DNA from: Treponema_C sp050320395
Lineage (GTDB): Bacteria; Spirochaetota; Spirochaetia; Treponematales; Treponemataceae
Direction of reading: 5' to 3'
NCBI RefSeq assembly: GCF_050320395.1
Contig: NZ_CP144459.1
Location: forward strand, 434,001-498,000
DNA: 64,000 nt
Part shown: one piece after another, positions 1-7,383 of the stretch
Numbering within the stretch: the stretch's first letter is position 1
How the letters are laid out: each line of letters begins with the position of its first letter
The notes under the pieces: model-generated
Database searches by the model: none
What the model was told of the DNA's origin: nothing
Seen by the model: only the letters and a program-made list of their open reading frames with translations
Program-made: the position numbers and the translations under genes

Positions 1-360
1 CAAAACGGGGCGCGCTCCGGGGGAAAGCACGAGGACGTCATAGCTTTCGCCGAATTCTTTTCCCGTATCGAGGTCTTTTACGAGTACCGTTTTTTGTTCG
101 GGATTGATTTTTAAAACTTCATGTTTTGTTTTTGCTTTGATATTATACTGCTTTAAGAATTTGGGAGGGTTCATTAAAACAAGACGTTCGCTGTCTTCAA
201 CCGTGCGGCTCAGAAAAAAGGGAAGGGCGCAGTTTGAAAAAGAAACATGTTCTCCGCGTTCAAACATCGTAATGTCGGCACCCTCGTCAAGCCTGCGTAC
301 GCGCGCGGCAACGGAAGCGCCTCCTGCAACACCGCCTATAATGACAACCTTTTTACTCAT
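1..360 (-). CDS. CoA-disulfide reductase / NADH oxidase family flavoprotein, N-terminal part
   Basis: The first 120 residues of a pyridine nucleotide-disulphide oxidoreductase; the rest lies beyond the left edge. The N-terminus carries the FAD-binding GGVAGGAS loop (residues 9-16), followed by the RVRRLDE and ERGEHVSFSNCALP segments. Cys44 in SFSNC sits where NADH oxidases and CoA-disulfide reductases keep their single redox cysteine. Family knowledge: these cytosolic enzymes reduce O2 or low-molecular-weight disulfides with NAD(P)H and serve oxygen tolerance in anaerobes such as Treponema and Brachyspira. The start ATG (358-360) has a GGAGG site 6 bases upstream. The choice between NADH oxidase and CoA-disulfide reductase cannot be made from this fragment. 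Confidence 0.88.
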   Translation of the reverse strand, partial: MSKKVVIIGGVAGGASVAARVRRLDEGADITMFERGEHVSFSNCALPFFLSRTVEDSERLVLMNPPKFLKQYNIKAKTKHEVLKINPEQKTVLVKDLDTGKEFGESYDVLVLSPGARPVL

Positions 361-426
361 AACGAACCTCCAAGAAAAGGGACTGCCTTAAAACCGACCG
401 CTTTTTAACAGCCCCCGAATACTGCG

Positions 427-455
427 ATTTTAACATCGGTACAAATAGTTGTCAA
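427..455 (-). promoter_or_regulatory. sigma70-type promoter of the NADH oxidase-like gene
   Basis: Reading leftward, TTGACA (450-455) and TAAAAT (427-432) are separated by 17 bases, about 70 bases before the ATG at 360. A clean consensus match in the correct orientation. Confidence 0.6.
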
Positions 456-569
456 ATACGGAGGGTTACAAAGTCACCGAAGAGGAGCCTTCTTTTACGG
501 CGGTTTAAATTGCATATAAGCCGATTTTGCCGTGTAAAGTAAAAAGGTTATGGTAAAAGAAGGTTTTGA

Positions 570-598
570 TTGACGTTACCTGATTTTCAATATATTAT
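570..598 (+). promoter_or_regulatory. sigma70-type promoter of the phd/doc-like remnant operon
   Basis: TTGACG (570-575) and TATTAT (593-598) are separated by 17 bases, 82 bases before the ATG at 681. The rest of the 361-680 gap shows no gene. Confidence 0.6.
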
Positions 599-680
599 AA
601 CTACAGTATATGTGAAAATTTTGTTTATCCGTTAAAGAATCTTGTGATAAGGATGATATGTAGAATTTTAGGAGGTTCTG

Positions 681-887
681 ATGTTTACAACGACCGGAGT
701 AATACAAGGAAATGTTGTTCTTACAGATGATTTTTCTCTTAAAAAATATAACGGACGGAAAGTAATAATTACTGTTTTGGATGAAGACAAAACTCAATTC
801 CGGACAATTCCGAATGAAGAGCTGTATGCCGTTTCGGATTCGCTTATAAATCAAAATATGGAAGCTTATAAGGAAATAAGAGAATAG
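681..887 (+). CDS. small antitoxin-like protein upstream of a Doc remnant
   Basis: A 68-residue acidic protein with a strong GGAGG site 5 bases before the ATG. The N-terminal third (TTTGVIQGNVVLTDDFSLKK) resembles the short beta-rich DNA-binding start of addiction-module antitoxins. The C-terminal end, rich in Glu and Asn, would be the toxin-binding tail. The assignment rests mainly on context: the next reading frame, 11 bases downstream, encodes the C-terminal end of a Doc-type toxin. If that is right, this is the surviving antitoxin of a broken pair. I cannot name the antitoxin family with certainty. Confidence 0.6.
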   Translation: MFTTTGVIQGNVVLTDDFSLKKYNGRKVIITVLDEDKTQFRTIPNEELYAVSDSLINQNMEAYKEIRE

Positions 888-898
888 GAGTCCATTTG

Positions 899-1042
899 AT
901 GTTGCTGTTTTTAGAAATAAATCAAAAAAGAATCATTTATTCTCAAGAAGAATTGACGCTGCTCGGTTTAGGTGTTGCTTCCGGAAAAATTGAAAAAGAA
1001 GAAATAAAACAATGGCTGATACGCCATAAAGACAATAGATAA
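899..1042 (+). pseudogene. C-terminal remnant of a Doc (death-on-curing, Fic-fold) toxin
   Basis: A 47-residue frame starting at ATG 899 reads MLLFLEINQKRIIYSQEEL, then a segment with LGVASGKIEKEEIKQWLIRH. This pattern (FL-x-ING/Q, SQEEL, LGVA-G-I-EEEI-WL) is the typical last helix region of Doc toxins. Full Doc proteins are about 120-130 residues and need an upstream HPFxDGNKR Fic motif, which is absent here. The gene has therefore lost roughly its first 80 codons, including the active site, and cannot be toxic. The antitoxin-like gene immediately upstream survives. Confidence 0.65.
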
Positions 1043-1112
1043 AGTCATACAAAGATATAGCATTTTGCAAAAACAGCGTCGCATTATTATTGCATGAAGC
1101 GGAGATAGCAGG

Positions 1113-1805
1113 TTATCGGTTTGATTTAATATCGGGTGTATCCAACAAATTAACCGATTCCGGTTCGCCCGGTTTTTTATAAAACACTATCTTGTTGTAA
1201 TTCCAAATTCCGTTTTCTTTGTAAGCGTCAACATAGACCCTCGATATTCCGTTGTCGCCTTTCAATTTAAATGACATTTCCGCTTTACCCGATGAATCTC
1301 CGCTTGTGCTTATTGAACCGCTTATCATGCCTTTTCGTTCAAAGTTTTCACCCAGATACTCTTGCAGTTCCCGATTGTCCCGTATCAGTTTTATTGTATG
1401 TTGATAGGGTTCGGAATTCGTAAATGCCGCAGTTACCGAGATAAAAATAACGGTAATAAAAACAGACGCTATTACAAACGCAATACTTATAATACCGATG
1501 AGTTTTATCATCGATTCTTTCTTTTCGATCTTCCGTTCTTCTTCCGAGCGGGGAATCCGTTCGTACGGTGTAGTGCAATACGGACACACCTTCGCCTCCT
1601 GCCCGACTTTTTTACCGCAAACCGAACATACTTTTAAGGGCTTTAAAATAATCATGATTATCAATACCCATAAACCGATTCCGGGCCAAACGGAAAGCCA
1701 CATCCAATGTACGGAACGGTTTTTCTTTTTTGCGACGATGATACCGGGAATTACAGGGCCAAGCCACAATAACAAAAAGATAAAAAAAATAAAAGCGTTT
1801 GCCAA
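1113..1805 (-). CDS. membrane protein with zinc ribbon and Coa1-like C-terminal domain
   Basis: 230 residues. Two hydrophobic segments (about 3-25 and 33-54) precede a zinc ribbon, CSVCGKK...CPYC, at about 60-78. A charged linker follows, then a third membrane segment (about 98-126). The soluble C-terminal part (about 130-220) has a cytochrome-oxidase-assembly-factor-like pattern: RDNRELQEYLGENF, then GSISTSGDSSGKAEMSF and a strand reading VYVDAYKENGIWNYNKIVF. Similar domains occur in bacterial membrane proteins of unknown role. It stands alone between two toxin-antitoxin remnants. Its start at 1805 has an AGGGAGG-like site close upstream. Function unknown; a protein quality-control or redox-sensing role would be a guess. 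Confidence 0.75.
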   Translation of the reverse strand: MANAFIFFIFLLLWLGPVIPGIIVAKKKNRSVHWMWLSVWPGIGLWVLIIMIILKPLKVCSVCGKKVGQEAKVCPYCTTPYERIPRSEEERKIEKKESMIKLIGIISIAFVIASVFITVIFISVTAAFTNSEPYQHTIKLIRDNRELQEYLGENFERKGMISGSISTSGDSSGKAEMSFKLKGDNGISRVYVDAYKENGIWNYNKIVFYKKPGEPESVNLLDTPDIKSNR

Positions 1806-1990
1806 TTTTTATGCCTCCCTTTATTATATTATTATATTCGCAAGCGGCCGAATTTTCAATTCAAAAAATAAGGCTTTAGTACCTTATATCTTTTATATAA
1901 AAAGACGGAAATTTTAATAAAAAATGTTGCAAATACACTGTAAATATAATATATTTGTAATATAAAACACTGTATAAAGGAGGGTTGATT

Positions 1991-2269
1991 ATGCCAATGG
2001 CCGTATTGCAAACCAGAATCGACAGTCAAATAAAAAAAGAAGCGGACATACTTTTTAATTCACTGGGTATTGATACAACAACTGCAATCAGATTGTTTTT
2101 AAAACAAGCTATAAATCAACAAAGGATTCCTTTTGAAATTGTCCCTCCGCAAGAAGAATTCTCATTATCGGTTTTAGAAGCAATTAATGAAGCACGGAAA
2201 ATCAGCCGTGATGCTTCCGCTAAATCCTACAAAAATGCAAAAGAATTACTTGCAGATTGTGAAGTATGA
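1991..2269 (+). CDS. RelB/DinJ family antitoxin
   Basis: About 92 residues. It opens with a ribbon-helix-helix segment (QTRIDSQIKKEADILFNSLG, then TTAIRLFLKQAI) characteristic of DinJ/RelB antitoxins that repress their own promoter and neutralise YafQ/RelE RNases. The C-terminal half (IPFEIVPPQEEFSLSVLEAI) is the toxin-binding region of that family. The chosen ATG (1991) lies 8 bases after AAAGGAGGG; the TTG at 1985 is too close to that site. The stop codon overlaps an ATG (2266) opening a short remnant of the partner toxin, so this is probably an orphan antitoxin. Confidence 0.82.
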   Translation: MPMAVLQTRIDSQIKKEADILFNSLGIDTTTAIRLFLKQAINQQRIPFEIVPPQEEFSLSVLEAINEARKISRDASAKSYKNAKELLADCEV

Positions 2270-2340
2270 TAAAGAAGGAAAGTGTTTTAGTAATGACGCT
2301 TGTTGATACGGGAACGCATAGCGATATTTTCAAAAAATAA
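2266..2340 (+). pseudogene. C-terminal remnant of a YafQ/RelE-type toxin
   Basis: An ATGA overlap with the DinJ-like antitoxin stop, typical for a dinJ-yafQ pair, leads into only 24 codons. They end in VMTLVDTGTHSDIFKK. The segment L-x-DTGTHSDIF is the signature C-terminus of YafQ mRNA interferases, whose last catalytic histidine lies in it. A full YafQ is about 90 residues, so an internal deletion has removed almost all of the toxin and left its start codon and tail in one frame. Confidence 0.7.
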
Positions 2341-2435
2341 AGGAATAAAATCCGCTTTTAAGCTGCCCATACGCACTTTCCCGGCTCCCGCCGGCTGCCG
2401 CACCGTCTGCCGGAACGGCCGCCGCGTACCCGTCT

Positions 2436-3668
2436 TTACAGCGACTGCGGAGGAAGTCCGTTTTCCTTTTCCATCATAGCGCGTACCGCTGTCGGAAGCC
2501 CGTAAAGGGTAATAAAGCCTTCGGCGTCATGATGGTCGTACAAGTCTCCCGTTTTAAAGCTTGCAATGCTTTCGTTGTACAAAGAATAGGGCGAAGAAGA
2601 GCCTGCCGCCCGTATCGAACCCTTATAGAGCTTGAGCTTTATATTTCCCGTAACCGTGTTTTGCGTCGAATCGACAAAGGCGTTAAGGGCGCGCATAAGG
2701 GGCGTAAACCACTTGCCGCCGTAAATCAATTCGCTTATCTTAAGGGCGATATGCTGCTTAAACTGATAGGTATCGCGGTCGAGGCACAAGTGTTCAAGCA
2801 TTTCATGGGCAAAATATAAAATGCTTCCGCCCGGCGTTTCGTAGACACCCCGGCTTTTTATGCCGACAACACGGTTTTCCACAAGGTCGGTTAAGCCCAC
2901 ACCGTTCCGCCCGCCTATTTTGTTCAATTCATCTACCAAGGCCGCAGGAGAAAGCTTTTGACCGTTTACGCCGACCGGTACCCCCTTTTCAAAGTCGATA
3001 CTCACGTATTCGCCCGATTCGGGAGCTTCTTCGGGAACCGTCGTCAATTTGAGCATGTGCTTGTAATTCGCTTCGTTTTCCGGCGCTTCCAATTCCAAGC
3101 CCTCATGCGACAAATGCCAAATGTTTTCATCCCGGCTGTAGGATTGGTCCTTTTTCATCGGAACGGGAATGCCCCGTTTTTCAAGATAGGCGATTTCGGC
3201 CTCCCGGCTGTCCATATCCCACTTCGGATGGCGCCATGCCGCAATAATTTTTACGTCCGGGGCAAAAGCCTTTATCGCAAGTTCAAAACGGATTTGATCG
3301 TTACCCTTACCCGTCGCACCGTGACAAATCGCAGCGGCCCCCTCTTTATGCGCCGTTTCGGCAAGAATCTTTCCGATAAGCGGCCGCGCCGTCGCCGTTC
3401 CCAATAAGTAAGAACTTTCGTACACCGCCTGCGCCTTCAACGCGGGAAAAATATAGTCCTTCACATACTCTTCGCGCGCATCGACTATAATACAATCCTT
3501 TGCACCCGTCGCAAGGGCACGGTTTTTGATACTCTCCCAATCCTCCTGCTGCCCCACATTGACGCACACCGCAATCACCTCGTAGTCGAAGTTTTCGGCA
3601 AGCCAGGGAATAATAACCGTCGTATCCAAACCGCCCGAATATGACAATATGATTTTTTCTTTATTCAT
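2436..3668 (-). CDS. argG: argininosuccinate synthase
   Basis: 410 residues, the usual family length. It couples citrulline and aspartate with ATP to make argininosuccinate in arginine synthesis. The ATP-binding loop LSYSGGLDTTVIIPWL is near the N-terminus (residues 8-23), and the family segments CHGATGKGNDQIRFE and YETPGGSILYFAHEMLEH are present. The gene is a single unit between toxin-antitoxin loci. No argininosuccinate lyase lies next to it, so the partner step must be encoded elsewhere or the enzyme serves a partial pathway. It has its own promoter. Confidence 0.96.
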   Translation of the reverse strand: MNKEKIILSYSGGLDTTVIIPWLAENFDYEVIAVCVNVGQQEDWESIKNRALATGAKDCIIVDAREEYVKDYIFPALKAQAVYESSYLLGTATARPLIGKILAETAHKEGAAAICHGATGKGNDQIRFELAIKAFAPDVKIIAAWRHPKWDMDSREAEIAYLEKRGIPVPMKKDQSYSRDENIWHLSHEGLELEAPENEANYKHMLKLTTVPEEAPESGEYVSIDFEKGVPVGVNGQKLSPAALVDELNKIGGRNGVGLTDLVENRVVGIKSRGVYETPGGSILYFAHEMLEHLCLDRDTYQFKQHIALKISELIYGGKWFTPLMRALNAFVDSTQNTVTGNIKLKLYKGSIRAAGSSSPYSLYNESIASFKTGDLYDHHDAEGFITLYGLPTAVRAMMEKENGLPPQSL

Positions 3669-3700
3669 AGAAACCGCCTTTTTTGTATAAATATACGTAA

Positions 3701-3729
3701 ATTATATCATTTATACATAATTTATGCAA
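3701..3729 (-). promoter_or_regulatory. argG promoter
   Basis: Reading leftward, TTGCAT (3724-3729) and TATAAT (3701-3706) are 17 bases apart, 33 bases before the argG ATG. The segment between and around them is AT-rich and weakly palindromic (TGCATAAATTATGTA), which could be an operator; no regulator is identified. Confidence 0.55.
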
Positions 3730-3757
3730 GCAGAGAAGGGCGTAAAAAATATTCGTC

Positions 3758-4054
3758 TTATGCATATTTTACAGGACGGATTTTTTTCAGCTCGTCTTGC
3801 AGCAGGTTCCGTTTGATTTCCATATCATATTGGGTTTGTATATTTATCCAAAATTCGGCACTTGTACCGAAATATTCGGAAAAGCGCAGGGCAGTATCTA
3901 TCGTTACGGAGCGTTTCCCTTTAATAATTTCGCTTATCCGCGTTTGGTCGATAAAAGTATCTTTTGCCAGCCTATAGGCACTTATGTTCATCGGAATTAA
4001 AAAGTCTTCACGCAGTATTTCTCCCGGATGAATGGGACTGATTCTTTTTTCCAT
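3758..4054 (-). CDS. higA: HigA-type antitoxin (XRE-family helix-turn-helix)
   Basis: 98 residues from the ATG at 4054, which has GGGAG about 8 bases upstream; longer in-frame starts would run into higB. IHPGEILREDFLIPM and the helix-turn-helix segment AYRLAKDTFIDQTRISEIIKG, ending in RSVTIDTALRFSEYFG, are classic HigA. It neutralises HigB and represses the operon. The gene follows higB with a 13-base gap, the inverted toxin-first order usual for higBA. The C-terminal portion is nearly repeated in a decayed copy at 6328-6374. Confidence 0.93.
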   Translation of the reverse strand: MEKRISPIHPGEILREDFLIPMNISAYRLAKDTFIDQTRISEIIKGKRSVTIDTALRFSEYFGTSAEFWINIQTQYDMEIKRNLLQDELKKIRPVKYA

Positions 4055-4067
4055 TTCCGTCTCCCGC

Positions 4068-4349
4068 TCAATGATAATCAATTATTATAACGTTAAAAGC
4101 GTTTCCCGCTTCCCATCTAAAACAAATGCGCCATTGCTCATTTATCCGTATAGACCATATTCCCGCCTTGTCTCCGCCGAGTTTTTCCAACCGATTTCCC
4201 GGCGGAACTCTCAAATCGTCAATATTTTTTGCTGCGTGTATATGTACTAATTTTCTTTTTGCAATGCGCTGTATATCATGAGGCAAAGAACGTACAAAAA
4301 AACCGTTCCATATCTTTTCGGTGTCTTTATTTCCCCACGAGTATATCAT
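4068..4349 (-). CDS. higB: HigB-type mRNA interferase toxin
   Basis: 93 residues of the RelE/HigB fold, which cleaves mRNA on the ribosome. Recognisable segments are IAKRKLVHIHAAKNIDDLRVPPGNRLEKL and GIWSIRINEQWRICFRW, followed by a C-terminal NVIIIDYH; the family's basic residues and final His are kept. It is the first gene of an intact higBA operon under a consensus promoter containing an imperfect palindrome. Confidence 0.93.
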   Translation of the reverse strand: MIYSWGNKDTEKIWNGFFVRSLPHDIQRIAKRKLVHIHAAKNIDDLRVPPGNRLEKLGGDKAGIWSIRINEQWRICFRWEAGNAFNVIIIDYH

Positions 4350-4357
4350 ATATTTTA

Positions 4358-4386
4358 ATAGTACTACTGCGCAATAGTATTGTCAA
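4358..4386 (-). promoter_or_regulatory. higBA promoter with overlapping palindromic operator
   Basis: Reading leftward, TTGACA (4381-4386) and TACTAT (4358-4363) are 17 bases apart, very close to the higB ATG at 4349. Between and over these boxes lies an imperfect palindrome (4360-4381) with arms AATACTATTGC and GCAGTAGTACT, pairing at 9 of 11 positions. It is well placed for HigA autorepression. Confidence 0.65.
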
Positions 4387-4403
4387 TCGCTATTATCTTT
4401 GTA

Positions 4404-4444
4404 GGGGAAAGCCTTCCCCTCGCTTCCAAGGTCGCTCTAAGCTC
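4404..4444. repeat. direct repeat, copy 1, flanking the relBE module
   Basis: About 40 bases reading GGGGAAAG, then CCCCTC, CTTCCAAGGTCG and TCTAAGCTC. A second copy with a handful of differences lies at 5157-5198, in the same orientation, on the other side of the relBE operon. Confidence 0.7.
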
Positions 4445-4464
4445 CCTTGTCCGCTACCCCTTCT

Positions 4465-4728
4465 TTACTTGCCGCGGTAAATCTTTCGGCGGTGCGTGTT
4501 TCTTAATATTTCTATGATGAGTCTTGTGTCTTCAATGCTGCAAATCAATCTGTAGTTTCCGACCCTGTATCTCCATAGGCCCGAAAGATTACCGGAAAGA
4601 GCTTTGCCCCTTGTTCTCGGATTGTGAAGCCCGGTAAGTTCGATAATATATTTTTGTATTAATTTTTGAATCGGCTTGTCGAGTCTTAAAAACCGGTTTT
4701 CCGCCGTGCCGGAAAATTCGACTTTCAT
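4465..4728 (-). CDS. relE: RelE/YafQ-family mRNA interferase toxin
   Basis: 87 residues. KPIQKLIQKYIIEL, then GKALSGNLSGLWRYRVGNYR, followed by LICSIEDTRLIIEILRNTHRRKIYR, is the standard RelE core. The catalytic-region Arg residues (WRYRVGNYR) and the C-terminal HRRKIY are present. It should cleave mRNA on the ribosome when freed from its antitoxin. Its ATG overlaps the antitoxin stop by 4 bases (4725-4728), so the pair is translationally coupled and appears intact. Confidence 0.93.
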   Translation of the reverse strand: MKVEFSGTAENRFLRLDKPIQKLIQKYIIELTGLHNPRTRGKALSGNLSGLWRYRVGNYRLICSIEDTRLIIEILRNTHRRKIYRGK

Positions 4729-4958
4729 AGACCCGCTTTAGCAAATACTTCTTCCGCAGGAACGGTTTTTTCTTTTCCGCTTCTGATATCCTCCCGTATT
4801 TTTTCGCCCAGATAAATGTCCTCAAGATCATCGAGATAGCGGGTAAGCAGTTCATTGTAAAAAAAGCCCGAGCTCCGCTTTGTCGCCTTTGCCAGATACT
4901 CTACACGCTTTTTATTTTCCTGTGTTGTTCTGAATGTTGCGGTTGCAGTCATAGCCAT
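4725..4958 (-). CDS. relB: RelB-like antitoxin
   Basis: 77 residues from the ATG at 4958, which lies 9 bases after AGGAG; the longer frame to 4982 would precede this site and enter the promoter. TATATFRTTQENKKRVEYLA is a ribbon-helix-helix start. The C-terminal part (LDDLEDIYLGEKIREDIRSG) is the usual acidic toxin-binding tail, ending EEVFAKAGL. It is expected to repress its own promoter together with RelE. Confidence 0.88.
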   Translation of the reverse strand: MAMTATATFRTTQENKKRVEYLAKATKRSSGFFYNELLTRYLDDLEDIYLGEKIREDIRSGKEKTVPAEEVFAKAGL

Positions 4959-4980
4959 GATACGAATCTCCTGTGAATAC

Positions 4981-5008
4981 ATTGTAATACAAGGTAACGT
5001 TGTGTCAA
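4981..5008 (-). promoter_or_regulatory. relBE promoter with palindromic operator
   Basis: Reading leftward, TTGACA (5003-5008) and TACAAT (4981-4986) are 16 bases apart. The -10 box is embedded in the perfect 11-base palindrome TTGTAATACAA (4982-4992), a good candidate RelB operator. Confidence 0.65.
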
Positions 5009-5156
5009 TGTTTTATCTTTTTGCGGAATAAGGACGCACGGCTTCCTGCGGGAGCTGGTGCTTACCGGGTTTTTACACTGCAAAAACCCGCAGACTTGTA
5101 AATTCGTATGTATATCTTCAAACCTTTTTGGCATATACATCTTTATTTCTTCTTGG

Positions 5157-5198
5157 CGGGAAAGTTCATCCCCTCACTTCCAAGGTCGATCTAAGCTC
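5157..5198. repeat. direct repeat, copy 2, flanking the relBE module
   Basis: Second copy of the repeat at 4404-4444 (GGAAAG, CCCCTC, CTTCCAAGGTCG, TCTAAGCTC). The stretch 5009-5235 around it shows no gene. Confidence 0.7.
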
Positions 5199-5235
5199 TG
5201 AACTAACCCCATATCTGCGTAAACTATATTTGCTA

Positions 5236-6327
5236 TTACAAGGGAGCTTCATACCATGGTTTATTCGACAATAATATACAACAGGATGGAACCCAGCCCG
5301 TTAACCAAATATCATCTTCCTTGTAAATAATCCGTAACCAGTTTTTATCTAATGTTTGAAAGAGCGTTAGGACCTCAGTCTTTTCTTTTAAAGTTTTTTG
5401 ATCATGAAAGGAATAATCCGGCTTGATATAAATATTTGTAAAAGTGTGTATTTTGCCGCGATTTTGAAAAAAAATGCATTCGTCTATTTCAGTTTGATTA
5501 AATATAATGCCGGTATCCTCAACAAGTCGGATACCTGAATTTGTGGAAATACATGAATCAAAAGGGAGCATATTTTCATAAAACAATCCAAAGCCATCAT
5601 CTCTGTTCTCGTTGTACCGTATATCACCGCTTCTAATTGAAAACATTGAGCTAGTTGAAAACATCAATGGATTTTTTTGCTTATTTTTAAAGTTATCATA
5701 GTTTTTTCCATCAAAAGAATCCAGTACATATTCATTCCCTCCGAACATACCTTCTACACCAAACGGAGAAATATCTTCATTTATAGATCCTATATCAAGA
5801 AAACTTCGTCTCGTATCAACAATAGTTTCAATTGATTTAAATAAACCGTTTTTATTCCCGAAAGGATAAATTGACTTACTGTTTTTCATCGCGGCGTATT
5901 CCCATTCCGCATTTGTCGGAAATCTATATGTCTTTCCCTGCCTATTGGAAAGCCACTGACAAAACATCATTCCTTCATAAAAACTTGCCAATTCAAAGTG
6001 CTTATTTGCAGTTTTATGGTTATCAAAATAATCCCGCCAATATTCAAACTCTGAAAGTACTTTCAAATCATATTGTGTATCAACCAGAAAATCATTAAAC
6101 AACTTATTGGATATTAAGTATTTAGATATTAGATATGAATCTAATTCTACTGTTTTTTCAGGATATCTATACACAATTTTTTCCGGCTTTTTCTTATAAT
6201 AATCTTCATAATAAATAAATCTATTTGATCCTATCGAAACCGCGTTTGATGCTGGGATTGCTATAAAATCTATTGCAAATAAGATTGAAAAATTTAACAA
6301 AAGCAAACCGACAATTTTTTCTTTCAT
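5236..6327 (-). CDS. secreted formylglycine-generating-enzyme-fold (FGE-sulfatase) protein with C-terminal SH3-like region
   Basis: 363 residues from the ATG at 6327. An N-terminal hydrophobic segment (KIVGLLLLNFSILFAIDFIA) indicates export. The FGE/SUMF fold follows: an N-terminal D-x-Y-ISKYLISN-F segment, then FCQWLSNRQGKTYRFPTNAE with EWEYA, and a closing SGIRLVED in place of the usual GFR motif. Most bacterial proteins with this fold are binding or lectin-like rather than true enzymes. The last about 90 residues, with LDKNWLRIIYKEDDIWLTGW, resemble a bacterial SH3 domain. The open frame continues upstream to 6483 through a decayed higBA copy, but the start with a signal peptide is preferred. 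Confidence 0.72.
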   Translation of the reverse strand: MKEKIVGLLLLNFSILFAIDFIAIPASNAVSIGSNRFIYYEDYYKKKPEKIVYRYPEKTVELDSYLISKYLISNKLFNDFLVDTQYDLKVLSEFEYWRDYFDNHKTANKHFELASFYEGMMFCQWLSNRQGKTYRFPTNAEWEYAAMKNSKSIYPFGNKNGLFKSIETIVDTRRSFLDIGSINEDISPFGVEGMFGGNEYVLDSFDGKNYDNFKNKQKNPLMFSTSSMFSIRSGDIRYNENRDDGFGLFYENMLPFDSCISTNSGIRLVEDTGIIFNQTEIDECIFFQNRGKIHTFTNIYIKPDYSFHDQKTLKEKTEVLTLFQTLDKNWLRIIYKEDDIWLTGWVPSCCILLSNKPWYEAPL

Positions 6328-6418
6328 ATTTTTTTCAGCTCTTCTTGCAATAAGTCTTGCTTGACGTCCATATCTTCCGCGTGTATATGTACTAATATTC
6401 TTTATTGTAATGTGTTGT
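6328..6418 (-). pseudogene. remnant of a second higBA locus
   Basis: Reading leftward, 6418-6380 encodes ITIKNISTYTRG, matching HigB's IAKRKLVHIHA segment with near-identical DNA (GTGTATATGTACTAAT is shared exactly with 4235-4262). Then 6374-6328 encodes MDVKQDLLQEELKKI, matching the HigA C-terminus MEIKRNLLQDELKKI. The fragments keep the higB-higA order with the intervening roughly 400 bases deleted. The piece runs in frame into the FGE-like gene. Confidence 0.72.
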
Positions 6419-6551
6419 CTGTCTGTCAATCGAATCTTCCTTAAATCAAATTTTTTTTCTGCAGTCCTTAGCGCCGACATCAATTTTTGCAGTATTTCAT
6501 CGTTATAAACAGATAGGATATATTCTTCATCCTCTTCTCTCCGCTTTTTCC

Positions 6552-7301
6552 CTACACCCGAATCCGTTCAAACACCTGTCCGATGGGCTCGCGTATAAGT
6601 AAGTCGGCCCTCGTGTCGGCGGAGGTTTCGCCCTTGTTTACAAGGACGAGGCGGCTGCCCCTAAAGTAGTGAATAAGGGAAGCTGCAGGGTAGACGGCGA
6701 GGGAAGTTCCGCCTATGATGAGGGTGTCGGCGTTTCGGATTGCTTCAATGCTTTTGGTAAGCACGTCGGTGTTTAAGCTTTCTTCGTAGAGGACAACGTC
6801 GGGCTTGATGACCCCCGCGCAGCCTGCGGTTTTTGTGCAGCGCGGAATGCCGTCGGCTCCCTTGTTTTGTATAATATCTTCAAGCGAATAAAAGGCGCGG
6901 CAGTGTTCGCAGTAATTGCGTAAAATGCTTCCGTGAAGTTCGTATACAACCTCGCTTCCCGCCGCCTGATGAAGACCGTCTATGTTTTGGGTGATAACCG
7001 CCTTAACCTTGCCCGCTTTTTCAAGTTCGGCAAGTTTTATATGCGCGGGATTCGGTTTTGCTCCCTGAACGATGATTTTTGCGCGGTAAAAGCGGTAAAA
7101 TTCGGCGGTTTGTGCATAAAAAAAACTGCGGCTTAAAATCGTTTCGGGCGGGTAGCGCCACTGTTGGTTGTATAAGCCGTCGGTGCTGCGGAAGTCGGGA
7201 ATGCCGCTTTCGGTTGAAACGCCCGCCCCGCCGAAAAACACGACGGAAGAGCTTTCGTCCATAATTTTTTGAAGTTTTTCTACCGATTCGCTGTCGCTCA
7301 T
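6552..7301 (-). CDS. cobB: Sir2-family NAD-dependent protein deacylase
   Basis: 249 residues, standard for bacterial sirtuins. It removes acyl groups from lysines using NAD+. FFGGAGVSTESGIPDFRS (NAD loop), TQNIDGLHQAAG, the HGS general-base histidine and IIGGTSLAVYPAA are all present. A structural zinc site is formed by NYCEHC and, further on, RCTKTAGCAG. The ATG at 7301 is chosen over the in-frame GTG at 7307. Neither has a visible Shine-Dalgarno sequence. It stands alone at the edge of the toxin-antitoxin island. Confidence 0.93.
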   Translation of the reverse strand: MSDSESVEKLQKIMDESSSVVFFGGAGVSTESGIPDFRSTDGLYNQQWRYPPETILSRSFFYAQTAEFYRFYRAKIIVQGAKPNPAHIKLAELEKAGKVKAVITQNIDGLHQAAGSEVVYELHGSILRNYCEHCRAFYSLEDIIQNKGADGIPRCTKTAGCAGVIKPDVVLYEESLNTDVLTKSIEAIRNADTLIIGGTSLAVYPAASLIHYFRGSRLVLVNKGETSADTRADLLIREPIGQVFERIRV

Positions 7302-7383
7302 ACACACAGTATGCGCCCGAAAAATGTCCCTGTCAAGACGGAAAAGCGGGGCTGCGGCAGGAGAGCCTCCCGAACGGCAGCGG

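Noticed and set aside
3686..3745. ARG-box operator at argG
   Set aside because: Only a weak AT-rich symmetry is visible, and no ArgR-type regulator is evident in the window.
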